Assembly: GCF_036226365.1 (NCBI RefSeq)
Contig: NZ_CP108462.1
Location: 8,042,001 to 8,106,000 of the forward strand
Length of the DNA stretch: 64,000 nucleotides
Origin: Streptomyces sp. NBC_01262
GTDB lineage: Bacteria > Actinomycetota > Actinomycetes > Streptomycetales > Streptomycetaceae
Direction: 5' to 3'
In this document: piece after piece, positions 48,472-56,174 of the stretch
Numbering within the stretch: position 1 is the first letter of the stretch
Layout of the letters: each line of letters opens with the position of its first letter
The notes under the pieces: model-generated
The model's database searches: none
What the model was told of the DNA's origin: nothing
Seen by the model: the letters and a program-made list of their open reading frames with translations, nothing else
Made by a program: the position numbers and the translations under genes

Positions 48472-49857
48472 TCACTTCGCACCGTCCAGCGCGGCGAGGG
48501 CGGACTTCGCGGTACGGGAAGAGGTGGGGGAGAAGCCGGGGTTGAGCTTCAGGGCGGCGCTGAGCGAGGCGCGGGCGGCGGTGCGGTCGCCGAGGGCGCG
48601 CTCGATCATGCCGCGGTGGTACATGAAGAGCGCGTTGCGGTAGCCGGGTGCGGCAGCGGCCTTGGCGTAGCCGAGGGCCTCGCGGTCGTGGCCGTTGACG
48701 TGCAGGGCCCAGGCCAGGGCGTCGGCGGTGTGGACGCTGTGGCGGCGCTGCCATTCGGCGCGGGCGGCGTTGAGGGCCTCCTCGCGGTCGCCGTGGTCGG
48801 CGGCGACGAGGGCGGTGTCGAGGTCGGTGGCGACACCGTTGGCGCGGGCGAGCTCGATCCAGGTGGTGACGACCCGGTACTGCTGCAGGGCGCGCTTGCG
48901 GTCGCCCTTGGCCTCGTAGACCTCGCCGAGGGCGGCGAGCTGCGAGGGGAGCGGGTAGCGGCGTACGACCTCGGCCAGGTCCTTGGCGGCGTCGTCCAGG
49001 TCGCCCTGGGCGGCGTAGGTGCGGCCGCGGCCGTCGAGGGCGGGAATGTAGGAGGGCGAGGACTTCAGCGCGGCGTTGAAGCGCTGCATCGCGGTGGCGT
49101 ACTGGCCCTGGGTCCAGGCGAGCTGGCCGAGCGCGGTGGTGACGTAGGCGATGTCGCCGGGGGAGACGGCGGAGCCGAGGGCCTGTTCGAGGACGCGGCG
49201 GGCGCCGGTGGGGTCGCCGCGCAGTTCGAGGACGTAGGCGTACCGGGTGAAGATCGGGATGCCGGGCTTGATGTCGTCGGCGTGCTTGGCGGCGGCGTAG
49301 GCGTCGTCGTAACGGCCGAGCTCGACGAGGGCGTCGATGCGGATGGCCAGTGCCTGCTGGCTGTACGGGTTGACGGCGAGCGCGAGATCCGCGTTGCGCA
49401 GGGCGGTGGGGAAGTCATGGCGGGCGGCGGCGAGGGCGGCCCGGCCGGCGAGGGCGGCGTCGTTGTCCTTGCGCTGGATCGTCATGGAACGGTCGAACGC
49501 CTCCTCGGCCTGGGGATAGCGGGTCGGGTCGCCGTTGGTGCGGGCCTGGTCCACGTAGGCGGCGCCGAGGGTCGCCCAGTTCGAGGCGTCCTTGGGCTCC
49601 GCGCGCAGGTGTGTCTGGAGTGCGGCGATGACGGTTGCGATGTCGGCGTTGGCCATCTGTGCCAGCGGGGCGTCGGCGGCGTTCACGACGTGGGTGGCGC
49701 CCATGGGCTCCCCGCTGCCGCCGATCGCGATCGCCCCGGCGGTGAGCGCCACCGCGAGTGCCACGACCATGGCGGCGGTGCCGAGCCTGCGCCGCCATGG
49801 GGACGGGGGCGTCTCGGTCACGGGCTCTGCCGTCACGGTCTGTGCGGAGGCGGGCAT
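48472..49857 (-). CDS. membrane-anchored TPR protein
   Basis: 461 residues from ATG 49857 (AAAGG upstream). One N-terminal helix (LGTAAMVVALAVALTAGAIAIGG) anchors an extracytoplasmic array of about nine tetratricopeptide units (for example ASNWATLGAAYVDQARTNGDPTRYPQAEEAFDRSM and PSYIPALDGRGRTYAAQGDLDDAAKDLAEV). It is between the DUF4331 gene and the NixA-type gene, so it may scaffold their products outside the membrane. Confidence 0.87.
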   Translation of the reverse strand: MPASAQTVTAEPVTETPPSPWRRRLGTAAMVVALAVALTAGAIAIGGSGEPMGATHVVNAADAPLAQMANADIATVIAALQTHLRAEPKDASNWATLGAAYVDQARTNGDPTRYPQAEEAFDRSMTIQRKDNDAALAGRAALAAARHDFPTALRNADLALAVNPYSQQALAIRIDALVELGRYDDAYAAAKHADDIKPGIPIFTRYAYVLELRGDPTGARRVLEQALGSAVSPGDIAYVTTALGQLAWTQGQYATAMQRFNAALKSSPSYIPALDGRGRTYAAQGDLDDAAKDLAEVVRRYPLPSQLAALGEVYEAKGDRKRALQQYRVVTTWIELARANGVATDLDTALVAADHGDREEALNAARAEWQRRHSVHTADALAWALHVNGHDREALGYAKAAAAPGYRNALFMYHRGMIERALGDRTAARASLSAALKLNPGFSPTSSRTAKSALAALDGAK

Positions 49858-49884
49858 CGCGTACGCCTTTCGGGTTTCAGGAGT

Positions 49885-49932
49885 TCGGTGGTTCGGGCGT
49901 TCGGTGGTTCAGGAGCTCGGTGGTTCGGGCCG
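49885..49932 (+). repeat. three 16-bp tandem units (TCGGTGGTTC core)
   Basis: TCGGTGGTTC begins at 49885, 49901 and 49917 with variable last six bases; a degenerate fourth unit precedes at 49869. It lies 28 bases upstream of the TPR start in the 213-bp gap from the DUF4331 gene. The rest of that gap shows no gene. Confidence 0.75.
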
Positions 49933-50070
49933 GCAGGCGGCCCGGCCGCCCGGGGGGAGCGGGGGCGGCCGAGCCGTCGGGGAGGGCGGCGGCCGTGGCG
50001 GGGGGAGTCAGGGTTTCCACGGCCGCCGCCTGGTCAGGGACCCGTGCGGGTCAGGGGCAGGGTCGGACGG

Positions 50071-51624
50071 TCAGTAGCGCAGCGCGCGACGGCCGCGCGG
50101 GCTGCGGCGCGAACGCCACCACACCAGTCCGCCGGCGAGGAGCGCGACACCGGCCGCACCGGAGATACCGGAGGCGATGAGCACGGTGTTGTCGTCGCCG
50201 GAGATGAGCCCGGCGCCGCCGTTGAGCACGTTCGTGCCGGACTTGGTGCTGACGCCCTTGGCCAGCGGTCCGTCCGAGCCGGCGGCCGGGTTGGCCACGT
50301 ACGGGAAGTGCTTCTCGAAGGACTTGTCGTTGGCGTCCACCGCGTCACCGAGGTCGTTCGGGCTGCCGACCAGCTCGCCCTCGACCGCCTGGAGCGAGAT
50401 GTCGATCACGTCGTCCGTCAGCCGCCGCCCGTTGGGGAAGCCCTGGTTGTCGCCGTCCAGGACGCCGAGGCGCTTGGGCTTGGCCGTGGGCTTGATCGAG
50501 GTGTTGAGCCGCAGTTCCTCCGCCGCGCGCACGTACGGCGGCTGGTTGAGGCCCTTGACACCGGTCAGGAAGACCGACACCAGGTCCTTGCGGGGCTCGT
50601 CGGGGGCCTTGATCTTGAAGATGCCCTCGATGAGCTTCGGCAGCTCGGGGTTGGTGACGTTCTTCAGGAACTGACCGTCGTCGTAGGGGTCGGACGCGTT
50701 GAACTTGTCCTTGTCCTTCAGCGGGTTGACGACCTCGTTGACCAGCGGGTTGCCGAGCCGCGAGACCTGGACGTAGTGCCCGCTGGAGTTGAGCCGCTGG
50801 GTGGTCGCGTGGATGCCGATGATCGGCTGCTTCGAGGACTCGCGGATGTACTTCGTCGGCACCTGGATGGCCAGGGTGTTGACGTTGTAGCCCTTGAGCG
50901 TGTCGTCGCCGACCTCGGACAGGTCGCCGCCGTACAGCAGGTCGAAGACCCGCAGGTCCGCGAAGAACGGGTCGTCGGCCTGGCCCGCGAAGACCGAACT
51001 CTCGCCGCTGATGCCCTTGATGGCCTGCTTGCGCAGCGTCGAGTAGTAGGGCATGGACGCCTTGCCGACGTTGGAGGGGGCGGCCGTGATGTTCTTGGCG
51101 ATCCGGGTCTTCTTCTCGACGTAGCCCTTCTTCAGCTTGAACAGGTCGACGTCGTACGTCTGGAAGACGTTGAGGTCCGGGTCGTCGAGGCTGGTGACCA
51201 CGCCGGTGTTGTACAGGAACGACTTCTTGTTGCGGATGTGGGTCTTGAAGGTCCAGCGGTAGATGTAGTCGTCCCGCGCGTCGCCGTCGTTGTCGATGTG
51301 GATGTCGTACTGGGCCTGGTCGGAGAACTGGTAGAAGTTCGGCCCGCCCGCCGGGTCCTCGAAGGGGATGTAGTTGGCCACGATGGTGGTCGTGTCCTTC
51401 TTGTCCGGGCTGACGAAGGCGTACAGGTCCGTGTTGTCGAACTGGGGCTGGCCCGAGATCAGCGGGGCCTCCCGGTGGCTGGACGCTGCTGCCGTCCCGG
51501 GCTGGAGGGCGGCGACACCCGCCGTCGCGATCCCCCCGGCGGCCAGCGCGCCCGCGGTGAACAGGGCAACCCTCCTCCGTCCTCCGTGCAACGGGTTGAG
51601 CGTGCTCCTGATGTCTGCGGTCAT
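50071..51624 (-). CDS. DUF4331 secreted, membrane-anchored protein
   Basis: 517 residues. Signal peptide (VALFTAGALAAGGIATAGVAALQPGTAAASSHREAP) then the DUF4331 core: SHREAPLISGQPQFDNTDLYAFVSPDKKDTTTIVANYIPFEDPAGGPNFYQFSDQAQYDIHIDNDGDARDD, and SRLGNPLVNEVVNPL. The C-terminus has a helix plus basic tail (VLIASGISGAAGVALLAGGLVWWRSRR) so it stays in the membrane, extracellular side out. Function unknown. It is divergent from the SigK gene with a SigK-like promoter of its own, and heads the TPR/NixA module. Confidence 0.88.
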   Translation of the reverse strand: MTADIRSTLNPLHGGRRRVALFTAGALAAGGIATAGVAALQPGTAAASSHREAPLISGQPQFDNTDLYAFVSPDKKDTTTIVANYIPFEDPAGGPNFYQFSDQAQYDIHIDNDGDARDDYIYRWTFKTHIRNKKSFLYNTGVVTSLDDPDLNVFQTYDVDLFKLKKGYVEKKTRIAKNITAAPSNVGKASMPYYSTLRKQAIKGISGESSVFAGQADDPFFADLRVFDLLYGGDLSEVGDDTLKGYNVNTLAIQVPTKYIRESSKQPIIGIHATTQRLNSSGHYVQVSRLGNPLVNEVVNPLKDKDKFNASDPYDDGQFLKNVTNPELPKLIEGIFKIKAPDEPRKDLVSVFLTGVKGLNQPPYVRAAEELRLNTSIKPTAKPKRLGVLDGDNQGFPNGRRLTDDVIDISLQAVEGELVGSPNDLGDAVDANDKSFEKHFPYVANPAAGSDGPLAKGVSTKSGTNVLNGGAGLISGDDNTVLIASGISGAAGVALLAGGLVWWRSRRSPRGRRALRY

Positions 51625-51679
51625 CGCGTCGGTCCTTCGGCTTGAGGTGCCCGCCCTGTGGCGAAGCGCTCACGAGGTT

Positions 51680-51706
51680 GTTCGGAAGCCATACGTCGGC
51701 GGATTG
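51680..51706 (-). promoter_or_regulatory. SigK-type promoter candidate for DUF4331 gene
   Basis: On the minus strand CAATCC (51706-51701), a 15-base spacer, then CCGAAC (51685-51680). This resembles the M. tuberculosis SigK consensus CCATCC-N-CCGAAT as I recall it. It is 55 bases before the start codon. Confidence 0.6.
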
Positions 51707-51728
51707 GTAAGAAGTTCAGCGAGTTGAG

Positions 51729-51756
51729 CAATCCGTTCAGATACCTCGCTCCGAAT
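51729..51756 (+). promoter_or_regulatory. SigK-type promoter candidate for sigK-rskA
   Basis: CAATCC, a 16-base spacer and CCGAAT, matching the same pattern in the opposite direction, 45 bases before the sigK start. Together with 51680-51706 it predicts an autoregulated divergent regulon. Confidence 0.65.
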
Positions 51757-51801
51757 GGCTGTTGTCGGGACAATGACCACGCCGCAAAGGGAGGAGACGG
51801 A

Positions 51802-52377
51802 GTGCACGTGGTTCGCAAGGACATCAGGGACAGCCAAGAGGCCGACCGGCTGCTGCCGTTGGTAGGTCGTGGCGATCATCAAGCCTTTGAGGAGCTGTAC
51901 AACCTGGTGTCAGGACCCGTGTACGGGCTGGTGCGACGGGTGCTGCGGGACCCGGCGCAATCCGAGGAGGTCGCGCAGGAAGCCCTGCTCGACGTCTGGC
52001 GCAGCGCCCCCCGATTCGACCCGGAGCGCGGCACCGCCCTCTCCTGGATACTCACCTTCGCCCACCGCAGAGCCGTCGACCGCGTGCGGTCGGCCCGCGC
52101 GGCCACCGAACGGGAGCTGAAGGTCGGACGGCAGTCCGACGGCCCGGCCTTCGACCAGGTCACCGAAGCGGTCGAAGGCACCCTCGAACGAGAATGGCTG
52201 CTCCGCTGCCTGGAGCGGCTCACCGATCTGCAACGGCAGTCGGTCACGCTGGCGTACTACGACGGCTACACCTATCGCGAGGTCGCGAACCGTCTGTCCG
52301 TACCGCTCGGCACCGTCAAGACACGGATGCGCGACGGCCTCACCCGGCTGCGCGAATGCCTGGGGAGTGCGGCATGA
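51802..52377 (+). CDS. sigK: ECF sigma factor, SigK-like
   Basis: 191 residues from GTG 51802 (GGAGG seven bases upstream; GTG 51808 is an alternative). Region 2 covers about residues 12-90 (DHQAFEELYNLVSGPVYGLVRRVLRDPAQSEEVAQEALLDVWRSAPRFDPERGTALSWILTFAHRRAVDRVR) and region 4 about 125-185 (LERLTDLQRQSVTLAYYDGYTYREVANRLSVPLGTVKTRMRDGLTRLRECL). It would direct RNA polymerase to the CAATCC/CCGAA promoters next to it. Its stop overlaps the anti-sigma start (ATGA). Confidence 0.9.
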   Translation: MHVVRKDIRDSQEADRLLPLVGRGDHQAFEELYNLVSGPVYGLVRRVLRDPAQSEEVAQEALLDVWRSAPRFDPERGTALSWILTFAHRRAVDRVRSARAATERELKVGRQSDGPAFDQVTEAVEGTLEREWLLRCLERLTDLQRQSVTLAYYDGYTYREVANRLSVPLGTVKTRMRDGLTRLRECLGSAA

Positions 52378-53186
52378 GGCGCCGGATCCATGAACTGGCC
52401 GCGGCCTACGCGCTCGACGCGCTGGGGCCCAAGGAACTACGCCGCTTCGAGCGGCACCTGAACCGCTGTGAGCCCTGCGCCTACGAGGTGCGGATGCTCA
52501 GCATCGACACCGTACGGCTCGGCCGGGCCGCCGCGGCCCCCGCGCCGCCGCAGATGCGGGCCCGGGTGCTGACGGTGGCGCGCATGACCGCCCAGGAACA
52601 GGCCCCGGCGGGGGCCCGCTTGGCCGCTGCCCGCCCGGCTGCCGTACGTCCGGCGCCCGTACGCCCTCGGTCGCGCGGCGTCCGGCCCAGGCTCCGGCTG
52701 ACCGCCGTCGCCGCTGCGTTCTGCCTCGGGGCGGCCGTCATGCTGGGCGTGGCGTACCAGCGTACGAGCGCCGAACTGGACCGCGAGCGCGCGGCCGCGG
52801 CCGCCGTCAACCAGGTGCTCGCCGCTCCCGACGCCGCCGCCCGCACCGGCAGTGACGCGCAGGGCCGGGGCATCACGGCGGTCGTCTCCACCTCCCTGCA
52901 CCGGGCGGTGGTCACCACCCACGGGCTGCCCGCCGCGCCGGCCGGCAAGGTCTACCAACTGTGGCTGATGGGCGAGTCCTCCTCCTCGGTCCGCTCCGCC
53001 GGCCTGCTGCCCGACGGCGGCGGTCCGGTGGTCGCTACCGCACTGAATGCCCGATCTACGGCATTTGCCGTCACCCTTGAGCCGGATGGCGGATCCAAGA
53101 GTCCGACTACCACGCCCGTCGCCCAACTCGCTCTGGTGGTACGGGAAACGGGCAATATCGCGTCAACAGCCTTGACGCAGAGGTGA
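52374..53186 (+). CDS. anti-sigma-K factor RskA-like
   Basis: 270 residues. The N-terminal cytoplasmic zinc-finger-like domain has HELAAAYALDALGPKELRRFERHLNRCEPCAYEV (HxxxCxxC). One transmembrane helix is at about 105-125 (LRLTAVAAAFCLGAAVMLGVAY). The extracytoplasmic RskA domain has GITAVVSTSLHRAVVTTHGLPAAPAGKVYQLWLMGESSSSVRSAGLLP. It should hold SigK inactive until an outside signal triggers proteolysis. Co-translated with the sigma factor. Confidence 0.9.
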   Translation: MRRRIHELAAAYALDALGPKELRRFERHLNRCEPCAYEVRMLSIDTVRLGRAAAAPAPPQMRARVLTVARMTAQEQAPAGARLAAARPAAVRPAPVRPRSRGVRPRLRLTAVAAAFCLGAAVMLGVAYQRTSAELDRERAAAAAVNQVLAAPDAAARTGSDAQGRGITAVVSTSLHRAVVTTHGLPAAPAGKVYQLWLMGESSSSVRSAGLLPDGGGPVVATALNARSTAFAVTLEPDGGSKSPTTTPVAQLALVVRETGNIASTALTQR

Positions 53187-53275
53187 ATCCGGGGCATGAG
53201 ATGCGCGGGTGACGGCGCCAGGCGATAGGGTTACTGTGCCCAGTGCCGGGTGCCCTCGAACGGGTGGGGAGTGTC

Positions 53276-53539
53276 ATGGAACAGATAGCAATGCGGAGCA
53301 GGCCACGAGTGCCTGCCATCAACTGCGGAAGCAGTGCGTCCAGCGCGCGTGTGGACCGTCATCTCGCGATACTGGCCGGCCCCGCCCTGCCGCAGCGCGA
53401 CACGGAGGAAGCCACGCTGCTCATGCGCGAGCTAACCGCCCGCGACCACACGCGCACCAAGGCCAGCCGCGGTGCCCGCGTCTCGCTCTTCGCGCCCCTG
53501 CGACGGCTCCGCCGCTCGCTCTTCGGCAGCCGCCGCTGA
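53276..53539 (+). CDS. small basic conserved-type protein, 87 residues
   Basis: From ATG 53276, with GGGGAG upstream. The product starts MEQIAMRSRPRVPAINCGSS and contains RHLAILAGPALPQRDTEEATLLMRELTARDH; it ends in a strongly basic tail (LRRLRRSLFGSRR). Composition is protein-like, and similar small proteins occur in Streptomyces as I recall. Function unknown. The basic tail suggests nucleic acid or membrane binding. It is 89 bases after the anti-sigma gene. Confidence 0.6.
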   Translation: MEQIAMRSRPRVPAINCGSSASSARVDRHLAILAGPALPQRDTEEATLLMRELTARDHTRTKASRGARVSLFAPLRRLRRSLFGSRR

Positions 53540-53572
53540 CTCCCTGCGCCCTCCGCTTCTCCTGACAGGTCC

Positions 53573-53654
53573 TGACAGGTCCGGACGATCACACCGTCCC
53601 GGCACCGCGCCGCGTTCCGCGTCGGCGCGTCGGTGTGATTGTTCGGGCCTGTCA
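53573..53654. terminator. 24-bp imperfect stem after small protein gene
   Basis: TGACAGGTCCGGACGATCAC... (53573-53596) pairs with ...GTGTGATTGTTCGGGCCTGTCA (ending at 53654), 21 of 24 positions matching. The left arm overlaps a tandem duplication of CCTGACAGGT at 53561-53580. Confidence 0.55.
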
Positions 53655-53701
53655 TGCTTCCGTCAGTGCTTCCGTTGCCGTCGGTCGGGGTTGGCGGTTC
53701 C

Positions 53702-53865
53702 GTCCTCAAGCGCCGGACGGGCTGGGGCCCCTCTTGTCTGCGTCCCTCGCGGGCGCTGCGCTTGCTTCGGGCCGCTGCGCCGGCCTCCGACCGTCGGATG
53801 GTGGGCGCGGTTGCGGTGCCCCCGGCCATGGTTGCTGGTTCCGTCCTCAATCGCCGGACGGGCTG
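53702..53865 (+). repeat. two further copies of the dispersed 23-mer
   Basis: GTCCTCAAGCGCCGGACGGG at 53702 and GTCCTCAATCGCCGGACGGG at 53843, each continuing CTGGG. With 15592, 15759, 31349, 31376 and 54054 these are members of the same family; a partial match occurs near 38756. Confidence 0.8.
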
Positions 53866-54164
53866 GGTCGGTCTGGGGGTCGGTGCCACCACCGGGGATC
53901 TCTCCTCGGCGCTCGCGACTCTGGTCGGCCCAGTTCCTAACCGGGATCCTCGCTCGTCGCGCTGCGGGAGAACCCCGGCATGTCCCCTCCCGGCCGGACG
54001 GTCATGTTCAGCCCGTCCGGGCTCCCCCGCTGTGGCTGCGGGTGGGTTCATTTCAGCCCGTCCGGCGTTTGAGGACACGCCCGCAGGGCGTTCGGGGGTC
54101 CGGGGGCGAAGCCCTCGGCGGGTCCGGGCGGAGCCCGGTTTCGGGAAGGGGCGGGGTGGGGGAA
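53831..54164. repeat. copy B of the ~300-bp dispersed repeat (inverted)
   Basis: Inverted relative to 15503-15793. Conserved blocks (53881-53927 and 53941-53997) flank a 13-base segment (53928-53940) that differs almost completely from copy A. Copy B also has about 45 extra bases with one more GACGGGCTGAA unit. It occupies most of the gap 53655-54268, in which I see no gene. Confidence 0.8.
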
Positions 54165-54268
54165 CACCCCTCACCCACGGACCGGCAGCCGCCGACGCAC
54201 CCGCAACTACCCGCCCCGCCAGGGCGTGGGCGGTGCCCACGGACCGGAGGCCGGAGGTCGGTGCAAGG

Positions 54269-55408
54269 TCAGAGGAGGGCGAACTGGCCGTCGGGGCCCT
54301 CCTCGTGGAAGTCGAGGACGGAGGCGGGGCGCCGGGCGGAGCCCGGCACGGGGAGGACGCCTGCGGCGTGAAGCTCGGCGGGGGCGATGGGCTCGGCGTC
54401 GTCGGCCCGCGCGGCAAGCGCCCCGCGGTGGGCGGTGAGGCCGTCGAGGAGGGCGACGACGGTGACGAGCTCAAGGAGCTCGGACGTCCGGGAGCGCGGC
54501 CAGCCCGGAGAGCCCGGAGAGCCCGGCGCGAAGCGCCGCTCGCACCAGGGTTGGAGGGCGGGCCAGGCGGAGGCGGGGACGGGGGAGACGACGCCGGTGC
54601 CGAGGTGGAGGGCCTGTTCGTCGGGGTCGTAGTCGAGGGAAGCCGGAAGGGCGGGGATCGGGGCCCGGACGTAGGGCCGTTGGCCGCCCGGCATCCGCGG
54701 TGGCGAGCCGGTGCCGCAGCGCGAGCCGTACGTGTGGAGCCACAGGACCTGGCGGCCGAGGGCCACACCCTCCGTCCACAGCGCGGCATCCGCCGTCAGG
54801 ACGACATCAGGGGCGCCGAAGACGGCCGTCCAGGCCAGCACGTCCTCCGGAGCCACGGGCAGGCCGAGCCGCTGGCAGAGGTGATCGAGCAGGCCGGGGG
54901 CGAGATTGGGGTCGAGGCCGCCCGGCCGGCGGTAGAGGGGCCGGATCCGCCCGGGGAGCCCGGCAGGGAGGAGCGCGGTGTAGGCGAGGCCCTCGGGATG
55001 CTCGATCGCGTAGAGCTGCCGGGTGTCGTCGGCGACACGCCAGAGCTCGGGGCGGGCCGCGTCGATCAGGCGGGGGTCGGGTATGAGCCACTGCCGGTCG
55101 AAGGGCCCGCCGGCGGCGACCCGTACGGGCTCGGGGCAGGGGCCGGACTCCGACAGGAGCCGGCCGTCGGGGGCGGGGTGGCCGGGGAGCTGGGCGACCG
55201 CGCTGCGCAGGGAGCGCGAACGGGTCGGCTCGAAGAGGGCTTCGCGCTCGTCGGGTTCGGCGCGGACGAGCCGGTCCCAGCGGGCGCGGAGCGTGACGGC
55301 TTCGGGGGCGACGATCCAGCCGCGCCCGAGCCGGAGCGGCGGGACGGCCCACGGCATGATGTCGGCAAGGCTCAGCGGCGGCGATGACGGGTTCCCCACC
55401 ACCCGCAT
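54269..55408 (-). CDS. orphan type ISP restriction/modification specificity-like protein
   Basis: 379 residues from ATG 55408 (a start at the internal PWAVPPLRLG Met is possible). It resembles, from memory, the Streptomyces group annotated as type ISP restriction/modification enzyme C-terminal specificity domain: MPWAVPPLRLGRGWIVAPEAVTLRARWDRLVRA, SRSLRSAVAQLPGH, GPFDRQWLIPDPRLIDAARPELWRVAD, LYRRPGGLDPNLAPGLLDHL, VLWLHTYGSRCG. No helicase, nuclease or SAM-methyltransferase motifs are present. It starts one base after the GntR stop. Confidence 0.55.
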   Translation of the reverse strand: MRVVGNPSSPPLSLADIMPWAVPPLRLGRGWIVAPEAVTLRARWDRLVRAEPDEREALFEPTRSRSLRSAVAQLPGHPAPDGRLLSESGPCPEPVRVAAGGPFDRQWLIPDPRLIDAARPELWRVADDTRQLYAIEHPEGLAYTALLPAGLPGRIRPLYRRPGGLDPNLAPGLLDHLCQRLGLPVAPEDVLAWTAVFGAPDVVLTADAALWTEGVALGRQVLWLHTYGSRCGTGSPPRMPGGQRPYVRAPIPALPASLDYDPDEQALHLGTGVVSPVPASAWPALQPWCERRFAPGSPGSPGWPRSRTSELLELVTVVALLDGLTAHRGALAARADDAEPIAPAELHAAGVLPVPGSARRPASVLDFHEEGPDGQFALL

Positions 55409-55409
55409 G

Positions 55410-56174
55410 TTAGCCGGGCGCTTCCATCGTGACCGTGAAGGAGAAGCGGTCACCGCGGTAGCGGATCCGGGCCACGTCCACCACCCGCCCCGACTCGTCG
55501 TGGACGATGCCCGTGTAGTGCAGGATCGGGCTCAGCAGCGGAACCCGCAGCAGGGCGGCGGTCTCCGGCTGGGCGAGCCGAGCCTCGACCGTGTCGGTGA
55601 TGCGGCTGATCCGTACGCCGAGGCGGTCCCGCAGGACCTTCACCATCGGCCAGGACTCCAGGTCGGTGACGTCGATCCGGTCGGCCAGCTCCGGGAGGAC
55701 GTGGTTGTCCGCCCAGTTGACCGGCTCGCCGGCCTCGTCGAAGCGCAGCCGCCGGTAGCGGACGACCTCGGCGGTGCCGGGGAAGTACTCGGCCAGCTCG
55801 GCGGGAACGGGGACCAGGGCGGGCCCGGGGCCGAGCAGGGTGGCTCGCTCGCCGGACTGCTGGGCGACGATCGCGTCGACGGAGCCGAGCAGCCGTACCG
55901 GGGCGCCGCGCAGGGCGGCCGGTTCGATGAAGGTGCCGTGCCGCCGGTGCCGGCTGATCAGGCCCTCGGTCTCCAGCTCCTTGAGGGCCTGGCGCATGGT
56001 CAGGACGCTGACCCCGTAGTGCCCGGCGAGGGTGTCCTCGGTGGGCAGCCGCAGGGGCGCGTCGGTGGGACGGCCGAGTATGGAGGCGCGCAGGGACTGC
56101 GAGACCTGGTACCACAGCGGCAGTTTGCGGTTCAGGACCAGCGAGTCAGGGGCGAAAGAGCCGCTCAAGGCCAC
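55410..56174 (-). CDS. GntR-family (HutC subfamily) regulator
   Basis: 254 residues from GTG 56174. Winged helix: PLWYQVSQSLRASILGRPTDAPLRLPTEDTLAGHYGVSVLTMRQALKELETEGLISRHRRHGTFI. UTRA domain: EVVRYRRLRFDEAGEPVNWADNHVLPELADRI ... SPILHYTGIVHDESGRVVDVARIRYRGDRF. It overlaps the end of hmgA by 29 bases, so it is transcribed with it and may control tyrosine/homogentisate catabolism, perhaps sensing a pathway intermediate. Confidence 0.88.
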   Translation of the reverse strand: MALSGSFAPDSLVLNRKLPLWYQVSQSLRASILGRPTDAPLRLPTEDTLAGHYGVSVLTMRQALKELETEGLISRHRRHGTFIEPAALRGAPVRLLGSVDAIVAQQSGERATLLGPGPALVPVPAELAEYFPGTAEVVRYRRLRFDEAGEPVNWADNHVLPELADRIDVTDLESWPMVKVLRDRLGVRISRITDTVEARLAQPETAALLRVPLLSPILHYTGIVHDESGRVVDVARIRYRGDRFSFTVTMEAPG

